Origin: Mesorhizobium sp. M8A.F.Ca.ET.218.01.1.1 | GTDB lineage: Bacteria; Pseudomonadota; Alphaproteobacteria; Rhizobiales; Rhizobiaceae | NCBI RefSeq assembly: GCF_004791165.1 | Contig: NZ_SRUZ01000006.1 | Location: forward strand, 310,001 to 374,000 | Reading direction: 5' to 3' | DNA: 64,000 nt | Part shown: piece after piece, positions 1 through 8,105 of the stretch | Layout: each line of letters begins with the position of its first letter | Position numbering within the stretch: the stretch's first letter is position 1 | The notes under the pieces: model-generated | What the model was told of the DNA's origin: nothing | What the model saw: only the letters and a program-made list of their open reading frames with translations | Database searches by the model: none | Position numbers and translations under genes: made by a program

Positions 1-216
1 TGATCTCGCGCAATTTGCGCTTAAGCCATACCTAATACAATCGTCCTGCTATCGACTTTGCGCAAAGGACGTATCTTTGACCGCCAGGCCTTCATCGCCT
101 TCGTACAGAAATGGGCAACTTGGCCCTGACGACCTTCCCAGCGCCGCCTGTCGTCTGCCGGCGCAACCGGACAGGCTCGCTCCCGACTGGCTTCCCACGG
201 GCAGCCGGAGCGTCCG

Positions 217-2316
217 ATGAGCAAAGCACTGCGCACTCGAATTTGTATTCTGCTGTCGGCCGGCATTGCGATTTTCTTTTGGGCACTGCTTGGAACCTCC
301 TTGGCACAGCAGTCTCCGGCCGGCTTGCCGCCTGAAAAGGCACGGCAGTTCCTCAACCTGCTGTCCGACCCTGAGGTGAAGCAATGGCTCGAAGGAAAGA
401 TACCGGCAGCCGCCGAGGAACCGCCTGCCGCATCGCTAGAAGGCACGATCGCGAGTTGGGAGGGAGCCGTTCGCACACGTCTCGCCGCGCTCGCGGATGC
501 CATTCCCCGCATCCCGCAGGAGTTGGCCAACGCCGCCGGCGTCGTCTCGCGCGACGTGAATTCAGGCAGGCCCGGCCTTGTGGTCCTGATCCTGGCAGTT
601 CTGATTGTCGTCGGCTTCGGCGCCGAGTGGCTGGTCCGCCGGGCTTTGGCGTCGGGCACTTCCGAGGCAACGATTGACCCCGGAAAGGCGGTTCTGTCCG
701 AGGTCGCTGCCTTGCTGACATTTGCCCTAGCCAGCATCGGCTCGTTCCTCGCGTTCGAATGGCCGCCGCTTCTGCGCAAGATCGTGCTGACGCTGCTGCT
801 CGCCTTCATCATCTTTCGCGCTATCCGCGCGATAACCAAGTCTCTGCTGGCGTTGGGGTCTCCCATTGAGAGTGACCCTAGCGATCAGCGGGGCGGCAGC
901 CGCGAGGCGGGTCAACGCTTCTGGCAGCAACGCGTGAGCGCGGTGGCGGGGTTTTTTTTCTTCGGCTGGGCGATTGTCAGCATCATGCCGGCCCTTGGCT
1001 TCTCGCCCGACATGCTGCGGCTCGTCGCGCTCTCGTTCGGGCTTGGCCTGCTGGCCGTCGGCTGCGACACCGTTTGGCGGCGGCCTAGCAAGCCAGCCTC
1101 ACCGATCAAGAATTGTCTGCTTACGCTCTATCTGGTTGTACTTTGGCTAGTCTGGGTCGCGGGGGTGCTCGCATTGCTGTGGATCGGTTTGTACGCGCTG
1201 CTCCTGCCTAGCGTGGTGCGCGGCGTCGGTAATGTCTCGCAAGCGGTCGCCGGCACCGCCAAGCGCAGTGGCGCCGTCGGCGTGGCGCTCAACGTATTTA
1301 TCGTCAGAGGCGCTAGGGCGGGGGTCATTGCAGCGGCGATCGTTTGGCTCGCCTACGTCTGGCGTCTTAGAGCAGCGGCCTTTGCTCACGACGAGATGGG
1401 CGCTCGCATCATATCCGGATCGCTTAACGCCATTGTCATATTGATGGTCGCGGATCTGTTCTGGCAGCTCGCCAAGGCCCTAATCGCCTATAGAATTGAG
1501 GCATCGAGTCTGGCCAGTACGGATCCCCATCATGCGGCACCCCAGGCGGATCCGCACGATGCAGCACGTGCAGCCCGCCTGCGAACTCTCTTGCCGATCT
1601 TTCGCAACGCGCTCGCCGTCCTCATCGGCGTCGTGGCAGTACTAAGCATCCTGGCCGGGTTAGGCGTGCAGATCATGCCTCTGATCGCTGGCGCAGGTGT
1701 GTTCGGCGTGGCCATCGGCTTCGGCTCGCAGACGCTTGTGAAGGACATGTTGAGCGGAGTGTTCTACCTGATGGACGATGCGTTCCGGGTGGGGGAGTAC
1801 ATCCAGAGCGGGTCATACAAGGGGACGGTCGAGTCCTTCAGCCTGCGCTCGGTCAGGCTGCGCCACCACCGCGGCCCCGTCTATACCGTTCCGTTCGGCC
1901 AGCTCGGCGCGATCCAGAACATGAGTCGCGACTGGGTGATCGACAAGATAACGATCGGCGTGACCTACGATTCCGACGTCGAACTCGCGCGCAAGCTGGT
2001 TAAGAAGATCGGACAAGAGCTGGCGCAGGACCCCGAATTCGCGGCCGACACGATCGAGCCGCTGAAAATGCAGGGCATCGACGCGTTCGGCGATTTCGCC
2101 GTCCAGCTCAGTATGAAGATGACGACCAAACCGGGAACGCAGTTCCCGATCAAGCGCCGGGCCTTCATGATGATTAAGAAGGCCTTCGAGGACAACAACA
2201 TCAAGATCGCGTTCCCGACGGTGCACGTCGAGGGCGGCGATGCCGCCACCGCTGCCGCCGCACAGCAGCAGATCGCCAAAATGAGCCAGGCTGAAGCAGC
2301 GGCCTGTCAGGCCTAG
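217..2316 (+). CDS. MscS-family mechanosensitive ion channel, long form
   Basis: A 699-residue inner-membrane channel expected to open under membrane tension and release solutes during hypo-osmotic shock. A signal-like hydrophobic segment covers residues 1-30, followed by a short periplasmic stretch and about nine hydrophobic segments between residues 115 and 485. The MscS core begins near residue 480: the pore helix is rich in Gly and Ala (GAGVFGVAIGFGSQ), followed by the beta domain (FRVGEYIQ, GTVESFSLRSVRLR) and an alpha/beta C-terminus. It is much longer than E. coli MscS (about 286 residues), as in the large MscK/YbdG-like forms. The ATG at 217 has GGAG 7 nt upstream. It stands alone; no gene is visible in the 216 bases before it or the roughly 690 after it. 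Family assignment is firm; the gating stimulus is inferred. Confidence 0.9.
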   Translation: MSKALRTRICILLSAGIAIFFWALLGTSLAQQSPAGLPPEKARQFLNLLSDPEVKQWLEGKIPAAAEEPPAASLEGTIASWEGAVRTRLAALADAIPRIPQELANAAGVVSRDVNSGRPGLVVLILAVLIVVGFGAEWLVRRALASGTSEATIDPGKAVLSEVAALLTFALASIGSFLAFEWPPLLRKIVLTLLLAFIIFRAIRAITKSLLALGSPIESDPSDQRGGSREAGQRFWQQRVSAVAGFFFFGWAIVSIMPALGFSPDMLRLVALSFGLGLLAVGCDTVWRRPSKPASPIKNCLLTLYLVVLWLVWVAGVLALLWIGLYALLLPSVVRGVGNVSQAVAGTAKRSGAVGVALNVFIVRGARAGVIAAAIVWLAYVWRLRAAAFAHDEMGARIISGSLNAIVILMVADLFWQLAKALIAYRIEASSLASTDPHHAAPQADPHDAARAARLRTLLPIFRNALAVLIGVVAVLSILAGLGVQIMPLIAGAGVFGVAIGFGSQTLVKDMLSGVFYLMDDAFRVGEYIQSGSYKGTVESFSLRSVRLRHHRGPVYTVPFGQLGAIQNMSRDWVIDKITIGVTYDSDVELARKLVKKIGQELAQDPEFAADTIEPLKMQGIDAFGDFAVQLSMKMTTKPGTQFPIKRRAFMMIKKAFEDNNIKIAFPTVHVEGGDAATAAAAQQQIAKMSQAEAAACQA

Positions 2317-3002
2317 ACCATGCACGGCATTGACTGTCGATCCTGAGGGTTAAGTCGGATCCCGAAACGAGGCCGGTTCATCTTTGCCCGGGCTCCAGGC
2401 AAGCCAGTGAGTAGGACGAATCTCGACGCGAGCTCCGGTCACCACATTCCTCCACCCCTTCTCACACGGAATCACAAGCGGATGCACGCCGTCCTTGTCC
2501 CTGTTTAACCTGCCTGGGCTTCTTCGCATCAAGATCACGACGGATCGCCGCAATCAGCTCGTCCAGTGAGAGGGGCAGTTCATTTTCCGACAGCGTTGCT
2601 GCGTCGGTGGATAGTCGGTTGTTCGAGGATTGATCCGGTGCCAGATGACGCTTGCAATCAAGGTGAGTATACCGGAAGCCGCATTGATCTCGCCAATATA
2701 TTACAACATCGTCAATTGCCGTTACCCACGCCGGCGGCGTCAAAATGGTGGACGCGTCGCGCTATCTGAAAAGACGTCAGGTCTCTTTTTCTACGTCATT
2801 GTTGGGAATGCTCTAGTATCTTCGCTGTTGGTCATCAGCCCCGCGGTCGTTGAAAAGCCCCAACTTCTGATACGATCTTGGCTTGTGGGCGCCGACTGGC
2901 ATTGGCCGCTCCGGCGGCGGCGATTTCACACGCTGGCGCCCTGCGTTAAAACTCTGTGGCTGCAGCCAATGGCCGAGATGGGGAATATTGCCCAGCGGGC
3001 GA
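2317..3002. other. Long intergenic stretch, no convincing gene
   Basis: Short open frames exist on both strands, the best being 93 codons on the minus strand at 2462-2743 with the helical stretch LSLDELIAAIRRDLDAK, but none has a ribosome-binding site or recognisable family. The middle (about 2650-2900) is visibly richer in A and T than its surroundings. It is probably decayed or newly acquired DNA. Confidence 0.5.
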
Positions 3003-3530
3003 TCACTGCGCGAGGCATTTGCGGCCCATTGCCATTGCCTTGTAAGTCCCCTTCAGATCGACAACGAAGGTCCCCTTGGTTTCCGGAAACACGATCATTT
3101 CATATTGCTTCGCTACGTCGCGCTTGAAATTCGGGTCGTCTGTCAAGATGTAGCCACCAGAATATCCGCCCTTGAGTTCGCCGCTCGTGGTGATGGCCAC
3201 ACCACTATAAAGATGGCCAGCGATGGAGACGAAGATTTCCGACTGGGCCCCGTTCTGAAGGCCGATATCCGCCTTCGTGAACACGCCGAGATACCCGACC
3301 TCCTGATTTGCGGTAACGCCCATTTGCACCGAACTTGGCCCATCCTGGCGCACGATCAAGCAATCTCCGCGGGTTTGATTTGCATAGACCGTCCAGCCCT
3401 CCACGTCGTCCCCGTATCGGACAAGCACATCGCTGGCCTTGGGAAGGGGATTTTGTGTTTGTGCGTAGGCTGCCATCGCAGACAAAAGTGCTACTGAAGT
3501 TGCCGTGATAAGTGTCATTAAATTTCGCAT
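3003..3530 (-). CDS. Exported protein of unknown function, 175 aa
   Basis: A small secreted protein with a clear Sec signal peptide: a positive start, a hydrophobic core LMTLITATSVALLSAMAAYA and likely cleavage after AYA near residue 23. The mature part is about 150 residues with two cysteines, one near residue 57 and one near the C-terminus, which could form a disulfide. It is predicted to be mixed beta structure, and I do not recognise the family. A GGAAAGG sequence sits just before the ATG. The leader upstream carries four perfect tandem copies of a 10-base unit, which may affect expression. It has no partner gene on its strand, with empty DNA on both sides. Confidence 0.7.
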   Translation of the reverse strand: MRNLMTLITATSVALLSAMAAYAQTQNPLPKASDVLVRYGDDVEGWTVYANQTRGDCLIVRQDGPSSVQMGVTANQEVGYLGVFTKADIGLQNGAQSEIFVSIAGHLYSGVAITTSGELKGGYSGGYILTDDPNFKRDVAKQYEMIVFPETKGTFVVDLKGTYKAMAMGRKCLAQ

Positions 3531-3544
3531 GGAAGTGCCTTTCC

Positions 3545-3584
3545 TTTATCTGCCTTTATCTGCCTTTATCTGCCTTTATCTGCC
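3545..3584. repeat. Four perfect tandem copies of TTTATCTGCC
   Basis: Four contiguous copies of the 10-base unit (GGCAGATAAA on the minus strand) lie 14-54 bases upstream of the start codon of the minus-strand gene at 3003-3530, followed by one degenerate copy (GTTCTCTGC). The placement suggests a repeat in the leader or promoter whose copy number could change by slippage. Confidence 0.9.
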
Positions 3585-3955
3585 GTTCTCTGCTCATGAA
3601 CGTCCGCGCTGGCGTCTCAGCATGGGGCTTTTCCCTCGCGGACTGCAATTCGGCGGGTGTCTCAAAGGGCTTGTATATCGCGTGAGCCCAGAGGCAGTCG
3701 GTAAGTTACGTGGGCAAGCATGTAGATTAGCGGACCACTAGTTGGACAGGCCCGTTAGCTCGTTGGCTTAGATCGTGGTCCATTTTGGTCCTGCGCTGAG
3801 CAACCCCGGTTGAGCATGATCGCCTGTCCTCGACTATCGAAGCGTAGACCTTCTCCTAGTCATCGATCATGCGGGACGCGCTGAGTTGGCACATTGTTTG
3901 TCGCTCCTCTGCACTGATTGACGCGAAGGTTAGCGGACGTGGCGCGTGCACGCGC

Positions 3956-3968
3956 GTAGCATCTGGTA
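3956..3968 (-). promoter_or_regulatory. Recurrent 13-bp motif, copy D (TACCAGATGCTAC)
   Basis: On the minus strand this is an exact copy of the 13-mer also found at 4264 (minus) and 18091 (plus). It lies about 430 bases upstream of the minus-strand gene starting at 3530. Its function is unknown; it is grouped with the other copies because such a match is very unlikely by chance in 64 kb. Confidence 0.45.
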
Positions 3969-4263
3969 ACCTACTCCCGGAACAGCCACACCATGCACCA
4001 TGGTGCCTTGAGACTTGCCGGTGATCAGACGAGTTCCATCGACATACTGCAAGACTTGTCTGCCGAATAACAGTCTTTGCGAGTGCTGGCGTCAGGCGAC
4101 GACAGCGTTTGATGAAAACGGTATCAAACTCGCGAAATCCGTACTGGCTCAGAGCTCTGCCGGACCGCAACAGGAAGCAGTGGTCAGTGCGGCTGCGACG
4201 CAACAGACCGTCACCGCGCAACGGAAGGAGGCGGCGGCGTGATACTTTGGCTCGCCGCGCGAT

Positions 4264-4276
4264 GTAGCATCTGGTA
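4264..4276 (-). promoter_or_regulatory. Recurrent 13-bp motif, copy E (TACCAGATGCTAC)
   Basis: An exact minus-strand copy of the 13-mer, just past the stop of the minus-strand gene at 4345-4638. The flanks (GAATA before it on the minus strand) also resemble copy C at 18091. Its role is unknown. Confidence 0.45.
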
Positions 4277-4344
4277 TATTCGGTGCGGCCAAGGGCTGCT
4301 CCGCTTTGCGAGGCCCCAGCCAGCCATTCAGCAGCTTTCGTTCA

Positions 4345-4638
4345 CTACTGACTTTTCGGCCGCTGGGCCGGGAGCGGGATACTGGCGGCTGTATCCAATA
4401 TTGCTTCGATCTCCTTGGCCAGGTCGTTGACCAGCGCTAGGTATTCGGCGCGACGCTCATCACGCTTTGGTGTGTCGGAATTCTCCCAATGCAGGGCCGC
4501 TCTTTCGGCGTCAGCAAAATCGATACACAGCGAGCGGAAATCCTCATCGCGGACGGCGAGGTCCTCGATCGCGCGCTTTCGCAAGGGAAAGCGCCGTTGG
4601 GCCGCCTCGATTTTTTGATCCATATCAATGACGCCCAT
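4345..4638 (-). CDS. Small cytoplasmic helical protein, unknown function, 97 aa
   Basis: A charged, predicted all-helical protein (EAAQRRFPLRKRAIEDLAV, then RDEDFRSLCIDFADAE) with no signal peptide or membrane segment. It resembles a conserved small hypothetical family I have seen in Rhizobiales, but no function is known to me. The start is uncertain: the first ATG (4638) is preceded by GGCGGA with no spacing, while the ATG at 4623 (MDQKIEAAQ) fits the usual family start. Sequence beyond about residue 80 is low in complexity. It stands alone, divergent from the regulator at 4851. Confidence 0.6.
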   Translation of the reverse strand: MGVIDMDQKIEAAQRRFPLRKRAIEDLAVRDEDFRSLCIDFADAERAALHWENSDTPKRDERRAEYLALVNDLAKEIEAILDTAASIPLPAQRPKSQ

Positions 4639-4850
4639 TCCGCCGTCGGTGCAATGGAGTATAGGCGTGCCGCAGCAGTTGCGGGCGTAGGTTACTGTAG
4701 CCGACGCCGGACCATATGGAATCGTACATAGTCTTGGACGGAATGGAATGCGGGGAGTACTCTACTTAAGCAGTTTCTAATTTACCTCCAAAGCCGATGC
4801 CCTACGGCAGGTCGGGACGGCCCTCAAGGTGGGGCAAGAGGGGTTCTGGA

Positions 4851-6683
4851 ATGAACGTCTTTAATCCTGGGGTTGCAGCGCTAGCCCTGACTTCGGCACT
4901 CCGACTGCCACCCTCTCCGGAGGAGGTCCGCGCCGAGCTTGAGCGCATTCTCTCAAGTCCTGAGTTTTCGGTGCCGGCGCGCGCTTGTGCTTTCCTACGC
5001 TACGTCGTGGAAGAAACGCTCTCTGGGCGCGCTACGCGGCTCAAAGGTTATTCGATCGCCATCGAGGTTTTCGACCGGGACGAAAACTTCTCGCAGGACG
5101 ATCCGGTGGTGCGGATCGAGGCGGGTCGGTTGCGCCGCGCGCTTGAGCGGTATTACCTGCTGTCCGGATGCACCGATCCGATCCGCATCGAAATCCCCAA
5201 GGGCGGGTACGTTCCCGTTTTCAGCTGGAACGTCTCGAACGCAGTCGAACTCACGCCCGTCGGGCCTGCAGCGGCTCCCGAGATTTCGAAAGCGGCTTCG
5301 TTTTCATGGGAACGCGTGCATTGGCTCGCCACGGCAACGCTCGCAGTCGTCGTCTGCCTCACCTTTGCATATTGGGCCTCCAGCCCGCTGGTGTCGCAGA
5401 CCTCCCTGCCCTCGACGCGGGCGGCCGATCCCGAGGGACCAACGCTGGTGGTCGCGCCATTCGCCGATCTCGGCGGAGGACCGGAAGCCAAGCTATATGC
5501 GATGGGGCTTACCGAGGAATTGCTGAGCATCCTGCCGCACTTCAAAGAACTGACGGTGTATGGCCGCGAGACCTCAGAGGCTTTGCCACCGCAAGTCGCC
5601 CCCTCGCACATCCAGCAACTCGGAGCCAGTTACCTTCTGACCGGCGGGGTGCAAATCTCCGGCGCGCGAATCCGCGTCACAGCCCGTCTGATCGAAACCG
5701 AAAACGGCGCGATCCTGTGGTCTCAAACCTACGACGACGATTTTCGTTCCCGCGATATCTTCGCCATTCAATCCGATGTCGCCGCCCAGGTTGCAACAGT
5801 AGTAGCTCAGCCCTACGGCGTCATCTATCAGGCCGACATCGCGAACGGCCCGCCCGATGATCTCGATGCCTACCGTTGCACGCTTCAATTTTACGCCTAT
5901 CGCACCGAGTTGAGTGTCGAACGGCATGCGGCCGTCCGCGACTGCCTTGAGAGCGCCGTCGCGCGCTTTCCATCCTACGCTACCGCCTGGGCGATGCTGT
6001 CGATTGCTTACGTCGACGAGGACCGGTTTGGCTTCAATGCACGAAAGGGCGCGCCCACATCGGCTGAACGTGCACTCGCTGCAGCGCGTCGGGCGGTCGA
6101 GCTGAACTCGGACAATATGCGCGCACTTCAGGCGTTGATGACGGCGTTGTTCTTCAATCAGCAATGGGCTGAGTCGATGGAGATCGGGGAACGGGCACTG
6201 GCACTCAATCCCAACGATACCGAGTTCCTCGGCGAATTCGGCACACGACTGGCACTTGGAGGGCAATGGCAGCGTGGGGCGGAGCTTGTGCAGCTAGCTC
6301 TTGACCGCAATCCGGGGGCCGGCGGGTACTACCACACGGTGCTCGCGCTCACAGCCTATATGCAGCATGACGACCAAAAAGCCGTGGCCGAGATCCGGCA
6401 GGCCGATCTCCAGAAACTCCCAATCTTCCATGTGGTAGCGACCGCCATCTATGCACAGGCGGGGATGATGGCGGAAGCAACCCGGGAGGGAGAAATATTT
6501 ATGAAGATGAGCCCAGCGTTCATCCCCAACATCGAGGCCGAACTCATGAAGCGCAACATCCAGGCAGCGGATCGGGCGCGCATGATCGCGAGCCTTCGCA
6601 AGGCAGGCTTGCCCGTGCCGTCGGACGCGCCGTCAGGCTCCTCAGTGCCTGCCACAACATCTGATATGCCCTCGAGCGAGTAA
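4851..6683 (+). CDS. Winged-helix / TM / TolB-like / TPR membrane regulator (often annotated adenylate cyclase)
   Basis: About 610 residues. Residues 20-125 form a winged-helix-like N-terminal domain (AFLRYVVEETLSGRA, then DPVVRIEAGRLRRALERYY and IPKGGYVPVF) of the kind found on rhizobial proteins often labelled adenylate cyclase or transcriptional regulator. One membrane helix follows at 156-176, then a TolB/FlgO-like domain at 195-320 (LVVAPFADLGGG, then ILWSQTYDDDF), then TPR-like repeats to about residue 590. No cyclase catalytic domain is present, so cyclase activity is unlikely. The architecture suggests a membrane-bound transcription factor sensing an envelope signal (inference). The ATG at 4851 has GAGGGG 7 nt upstream; an upstream in-frame ATG at 4797 lacks one. 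It precedes the DUF2092/DUF3604 genes and is a candidate regulator of them. Confidence 0.75.
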   Translation: MNVFNPGVAALALTSALRLPPSPEEVRAELERILSSPEFSVPARACAFLRYVVEETLSGRATRLKGYSIAIEVFDRDENFSQDDPVVRIEAGRLRRALERYYLLSGCTDPIRIEIPKGGYVPVFSWNVSNAVELTPVGPAAAPEISKAASFSWERVHWLATATLAVVVCLTFAYWASSPLVSQTSLPSTRAADPEGPTLVVAPFADLGGGPEAKLYAMGLTEELLSILPHFKELTVYGRETSEALPPQVAPSHIQQLGASYLLTGGVQISGARIRVTARLIETENGAILWSQTYDDDFRSRDIFAIQSDVAAQVATVVAQPYGVIYQADIANGPPDDLDAYRCTLQFYAYRTELSVERHAAVRDCLESAVARFPSYATAWAMLSIAYVDEDRFGFNARKGAPTSAERALAAARRAVELNSDNMRALQALMTALFFNQQWAESMEIGERALALNPNDTEFLGEFGTRLALGGQWQRGAELVQLALDRNPGAGGYYHTVLALTAYMQHDDQKAVAEIRQADLQKLPIFHVVATAIYAQAGMMAEATREGEIFMKMSPAFIPNIEAELMKRNIQAADRARMIASLRKAGLPVPSDAPSGSSVPATTSDMPSSE

Positions 6684-6759
6684 GTGCGGGCTGAGCGTCG
6701 ATCTGCGTTCTCGCGCTGGTAGGCCGCCGCGGCACAAAAGTAGCGACCATAACAGAACC

Positions 6760-6772
6760 TACCCGATGTTAC
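6760..6772 (+). promoter_or_regulatory. Recurrent motif copy A (TACCCGATGTTAC) with dyad
   Basis: It lies 68 bases upstream of the DUF2092 start codon. Here the motif sits in a perfect dyad ACCCG-N6-CGGGT, preceded by ACAGAAC as in copy B at 8032. Dyad symmetry, position and repetition suggest an operator or activator site for the cluster (inference). Confidence 0.5.
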
Positions 6773-6827
6773 GGGTGCTCCTCCGCTTCCTCAACTAATA
6801 CTGAGGCACCTGGAAGGAGGCACTCAC

Positions 6828-7625
6828 ATGAAAAGAATACCACGAAAATCAAGGCGACTCGCCGCCGCATCTACAGCGGCGATGATCTTGGCGATTGGGT
6901 GGGGAGCGCCCGCGACAGCGGACGACGCAGAGGCCAAGAGCTTGCTCAAGGCGATGTCCGATTACATGGCGAGCGTGAGTTCCATTTCCTTTGGATACGA
7001 CACCAACTTCGAGGTCGTCACCAAGGACCACCAGAAGCTTCTGTTCGCGAGTTCGGGGATGGTCGACCTCAGCCGGCCCGACAGGATCCGCGCCACCCGC
7101 AGTGGCGGTTTCGCCAATGTCGAGATGATCTTCGACGGCAAGACGCTGACGCTGCTGGGCAAGAACGCCAACCTTTACACGCAGGCCGAGGTGCCTGGCA
7201 CCCTGGATCATCTGGTCGATGAGTTGCGGGACAAGTTCCACCGGCCTGTTCCCGGCGCAGACCTGCTTATGTCGAACGTCTACGAGGAGCTGATGCGCGA
7301 CGTGACCGACGTCAAGGACCTCGGCAGCGGCGTGATCGGCGGCACCGAATGCGATCATCTGGCGTTTCGGACCAAGGAAGTAGACTGGCAGATCTGGATC
7401 GCCCAGGGCGAGCATCCCTATCCCTGCCGATATGTCATTACCAGCAAGAAAGTCGATCAGGGGCCGCAATACAGTGTTCAGATCAGAGACTGGAAGACCG
7501 GCAGCGATGTCGCGGCCGATGACTTCGGCTTCAAGAACGGGACCAACGCCAAGAAGGTCGATGCGAAGGAACTGACCGACACCGATGAACTGCCCACACA
7601 GTTTTCACCAGAAGGGACCAAATAA
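6828..7625 (+). CDS. DUF2092-family periplasmic protein
   Basis: A 265-residue exported protein with a long basic Sec signal peptide (MKRIPRKSRRLAAASTAAM, likely cleaved after ATA near residue 31). The mature part matches the DUF2092 pattern: an N-terminal helix, then a strand run FASSGMVDLSRPDRIRATRSG and FDGKTLTLLG resembling the LolA/LolB-like fold, and a C-terminal VDWQIWIAQGEHPYPCRYVI block. That fold relative suggests binding of a lipid or hydrophobic ligand in the periplasm, but no function is established. A strong GGAAGGAGG lies before the ATG. The next gene starts 2 bases after its stop, so they are probably co-translated. Two cysteines (near residues 184 and 203) may pair. Confidence 0.8.
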   Translation: MKRIPRKSRRLAAASTAAMILAIGWGAPATADDAEAKSLLKAMSDYMASVSSISFGYDTNFEVVTKDHQKLLFASSGMVDLSRPDRIRATRSGGFANVEMIFDGKTLTLLGKNANLYTQAEVPGTLDHLVDELRDKFHRPVPGADLLMSNVYEELMRDVTDVKDLGSGVIGGTECDHLAFRTKEVDWQIWIAQGEHPYPCRYVITSKKVDQGPQYSVQIRDWKTGSDVAADDFGFKNGTNAKKVDAKELTDTDELPTQFSPEGTK

Positions 7626-7627
7626 TC

Positions 7628-7834
7628 ATGACAGCGAAACTGAAAAACATCCTGCTCGCCGCCACCTTCGGGCTGATCGGGCTCGGAGCCTCGGAACGGA
7701 TGACAGTCACCGGTTCCCACACCCTTATGTCGACGGCCGAAGCCATCGTCGGGCGTCCGCTCACGCCGGTCAGTGTTGCCGGGGTTGCGAGGCGTACGGT
7801 GCGGCGCTGCGCGGTTGGTATGTATTACTGTTAA
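7628..7834 (+). CDS. Small exported Arg-rich protein, 68 aa
   Basis: It starts 2 bases after the DUF2092 stop, with AGAAGGGA as ribosome-binding site inside the end of that gene. A signal-like hydrophobic segment (KNILLAATFGLIGLGA) is followed by the block VGRPLTPVSVAGVARRTVRR, which I recognise from small secreted proteins that accompany DUF2092 genes in rhizobia. The C-terminus (CAVGMYYC) ends abruptly with two cysteines, and the protein may be shorter than usual. Function unknown. Confidence 0.65.
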   Translation: MTAKLKNILLAATFGLIGLGASERMTVTGSHTLMSTAEAIVGRPLTPVSVAGVARRTVRRCAVGMYYC

Positions 7835-8031
7835 GTCGCGCCTGCTGCGCAACCTGAGGCACAGATTTCCAAGCTGGTCTCATAAGGGCGAGTCCGCGCA
7901 CAAGGGCGGAACAGGTTTATGACGTCCGCCGGTGGCAGATCAACCCTGCATCGATCAGAGTTCGAGATGAAGGACGAGGCACCAACCCTCGCGTGCCGCA
8001 GGTCGCTTGGGCATGCTTCCCTCACAGAACA

Positions 8032-8044
8032 TACCCGATGCTAC
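8032..8044 (+). promoter_or_regulatory. Recurrent motif copy B (TACCCGATGCTAC) with dyad
   Basis: It lies 74 bases upstream of the DUF3604 start, nearly the same distance as copy A from DUF2092, and inside the same perfect dyad ACCCG-N6-CGGGT. The preceding ACAGAAC is shared with copy A. Confidence 0.5.
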
Positions 8045-8105
8045 GGGTGTGTTTCCACTTACAGACTACGATGTGGTGACGAGCTTTAACCGGAGGAACC
8101 ACAAT

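Larger units (their letters stand above)
3585..4344. other. Gene-poor stretch with two copies of the TACCAGATGCTAC motif
   Basis: No open frame here has coding character or a recognisable family. It holds two minus-strand copies of the 13-base motif at 3956-3968 and 4264-4276, 308 bases apart. A plus-strand frame near 4110-4242 (FDENGIKLAKSVLAQS) has protein-like composition but cannot be assigned. Confidence 0.5.

Noticed and set aside
2462..2743. 93-codon minus-strand frame as a small gene
   Set aside because: No ribosome-binding site and no recognisable family; composition is mixed along its length. Kept only as a remark in the intergenic entry.
4015..4242. 75-codon plus-strand frame with FDENGIKLAKSVLAQS
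   Set aside because: Protein-like at one end only; the first half is not coding in character and there is no start signal. Could be a remnant but cannot be named.
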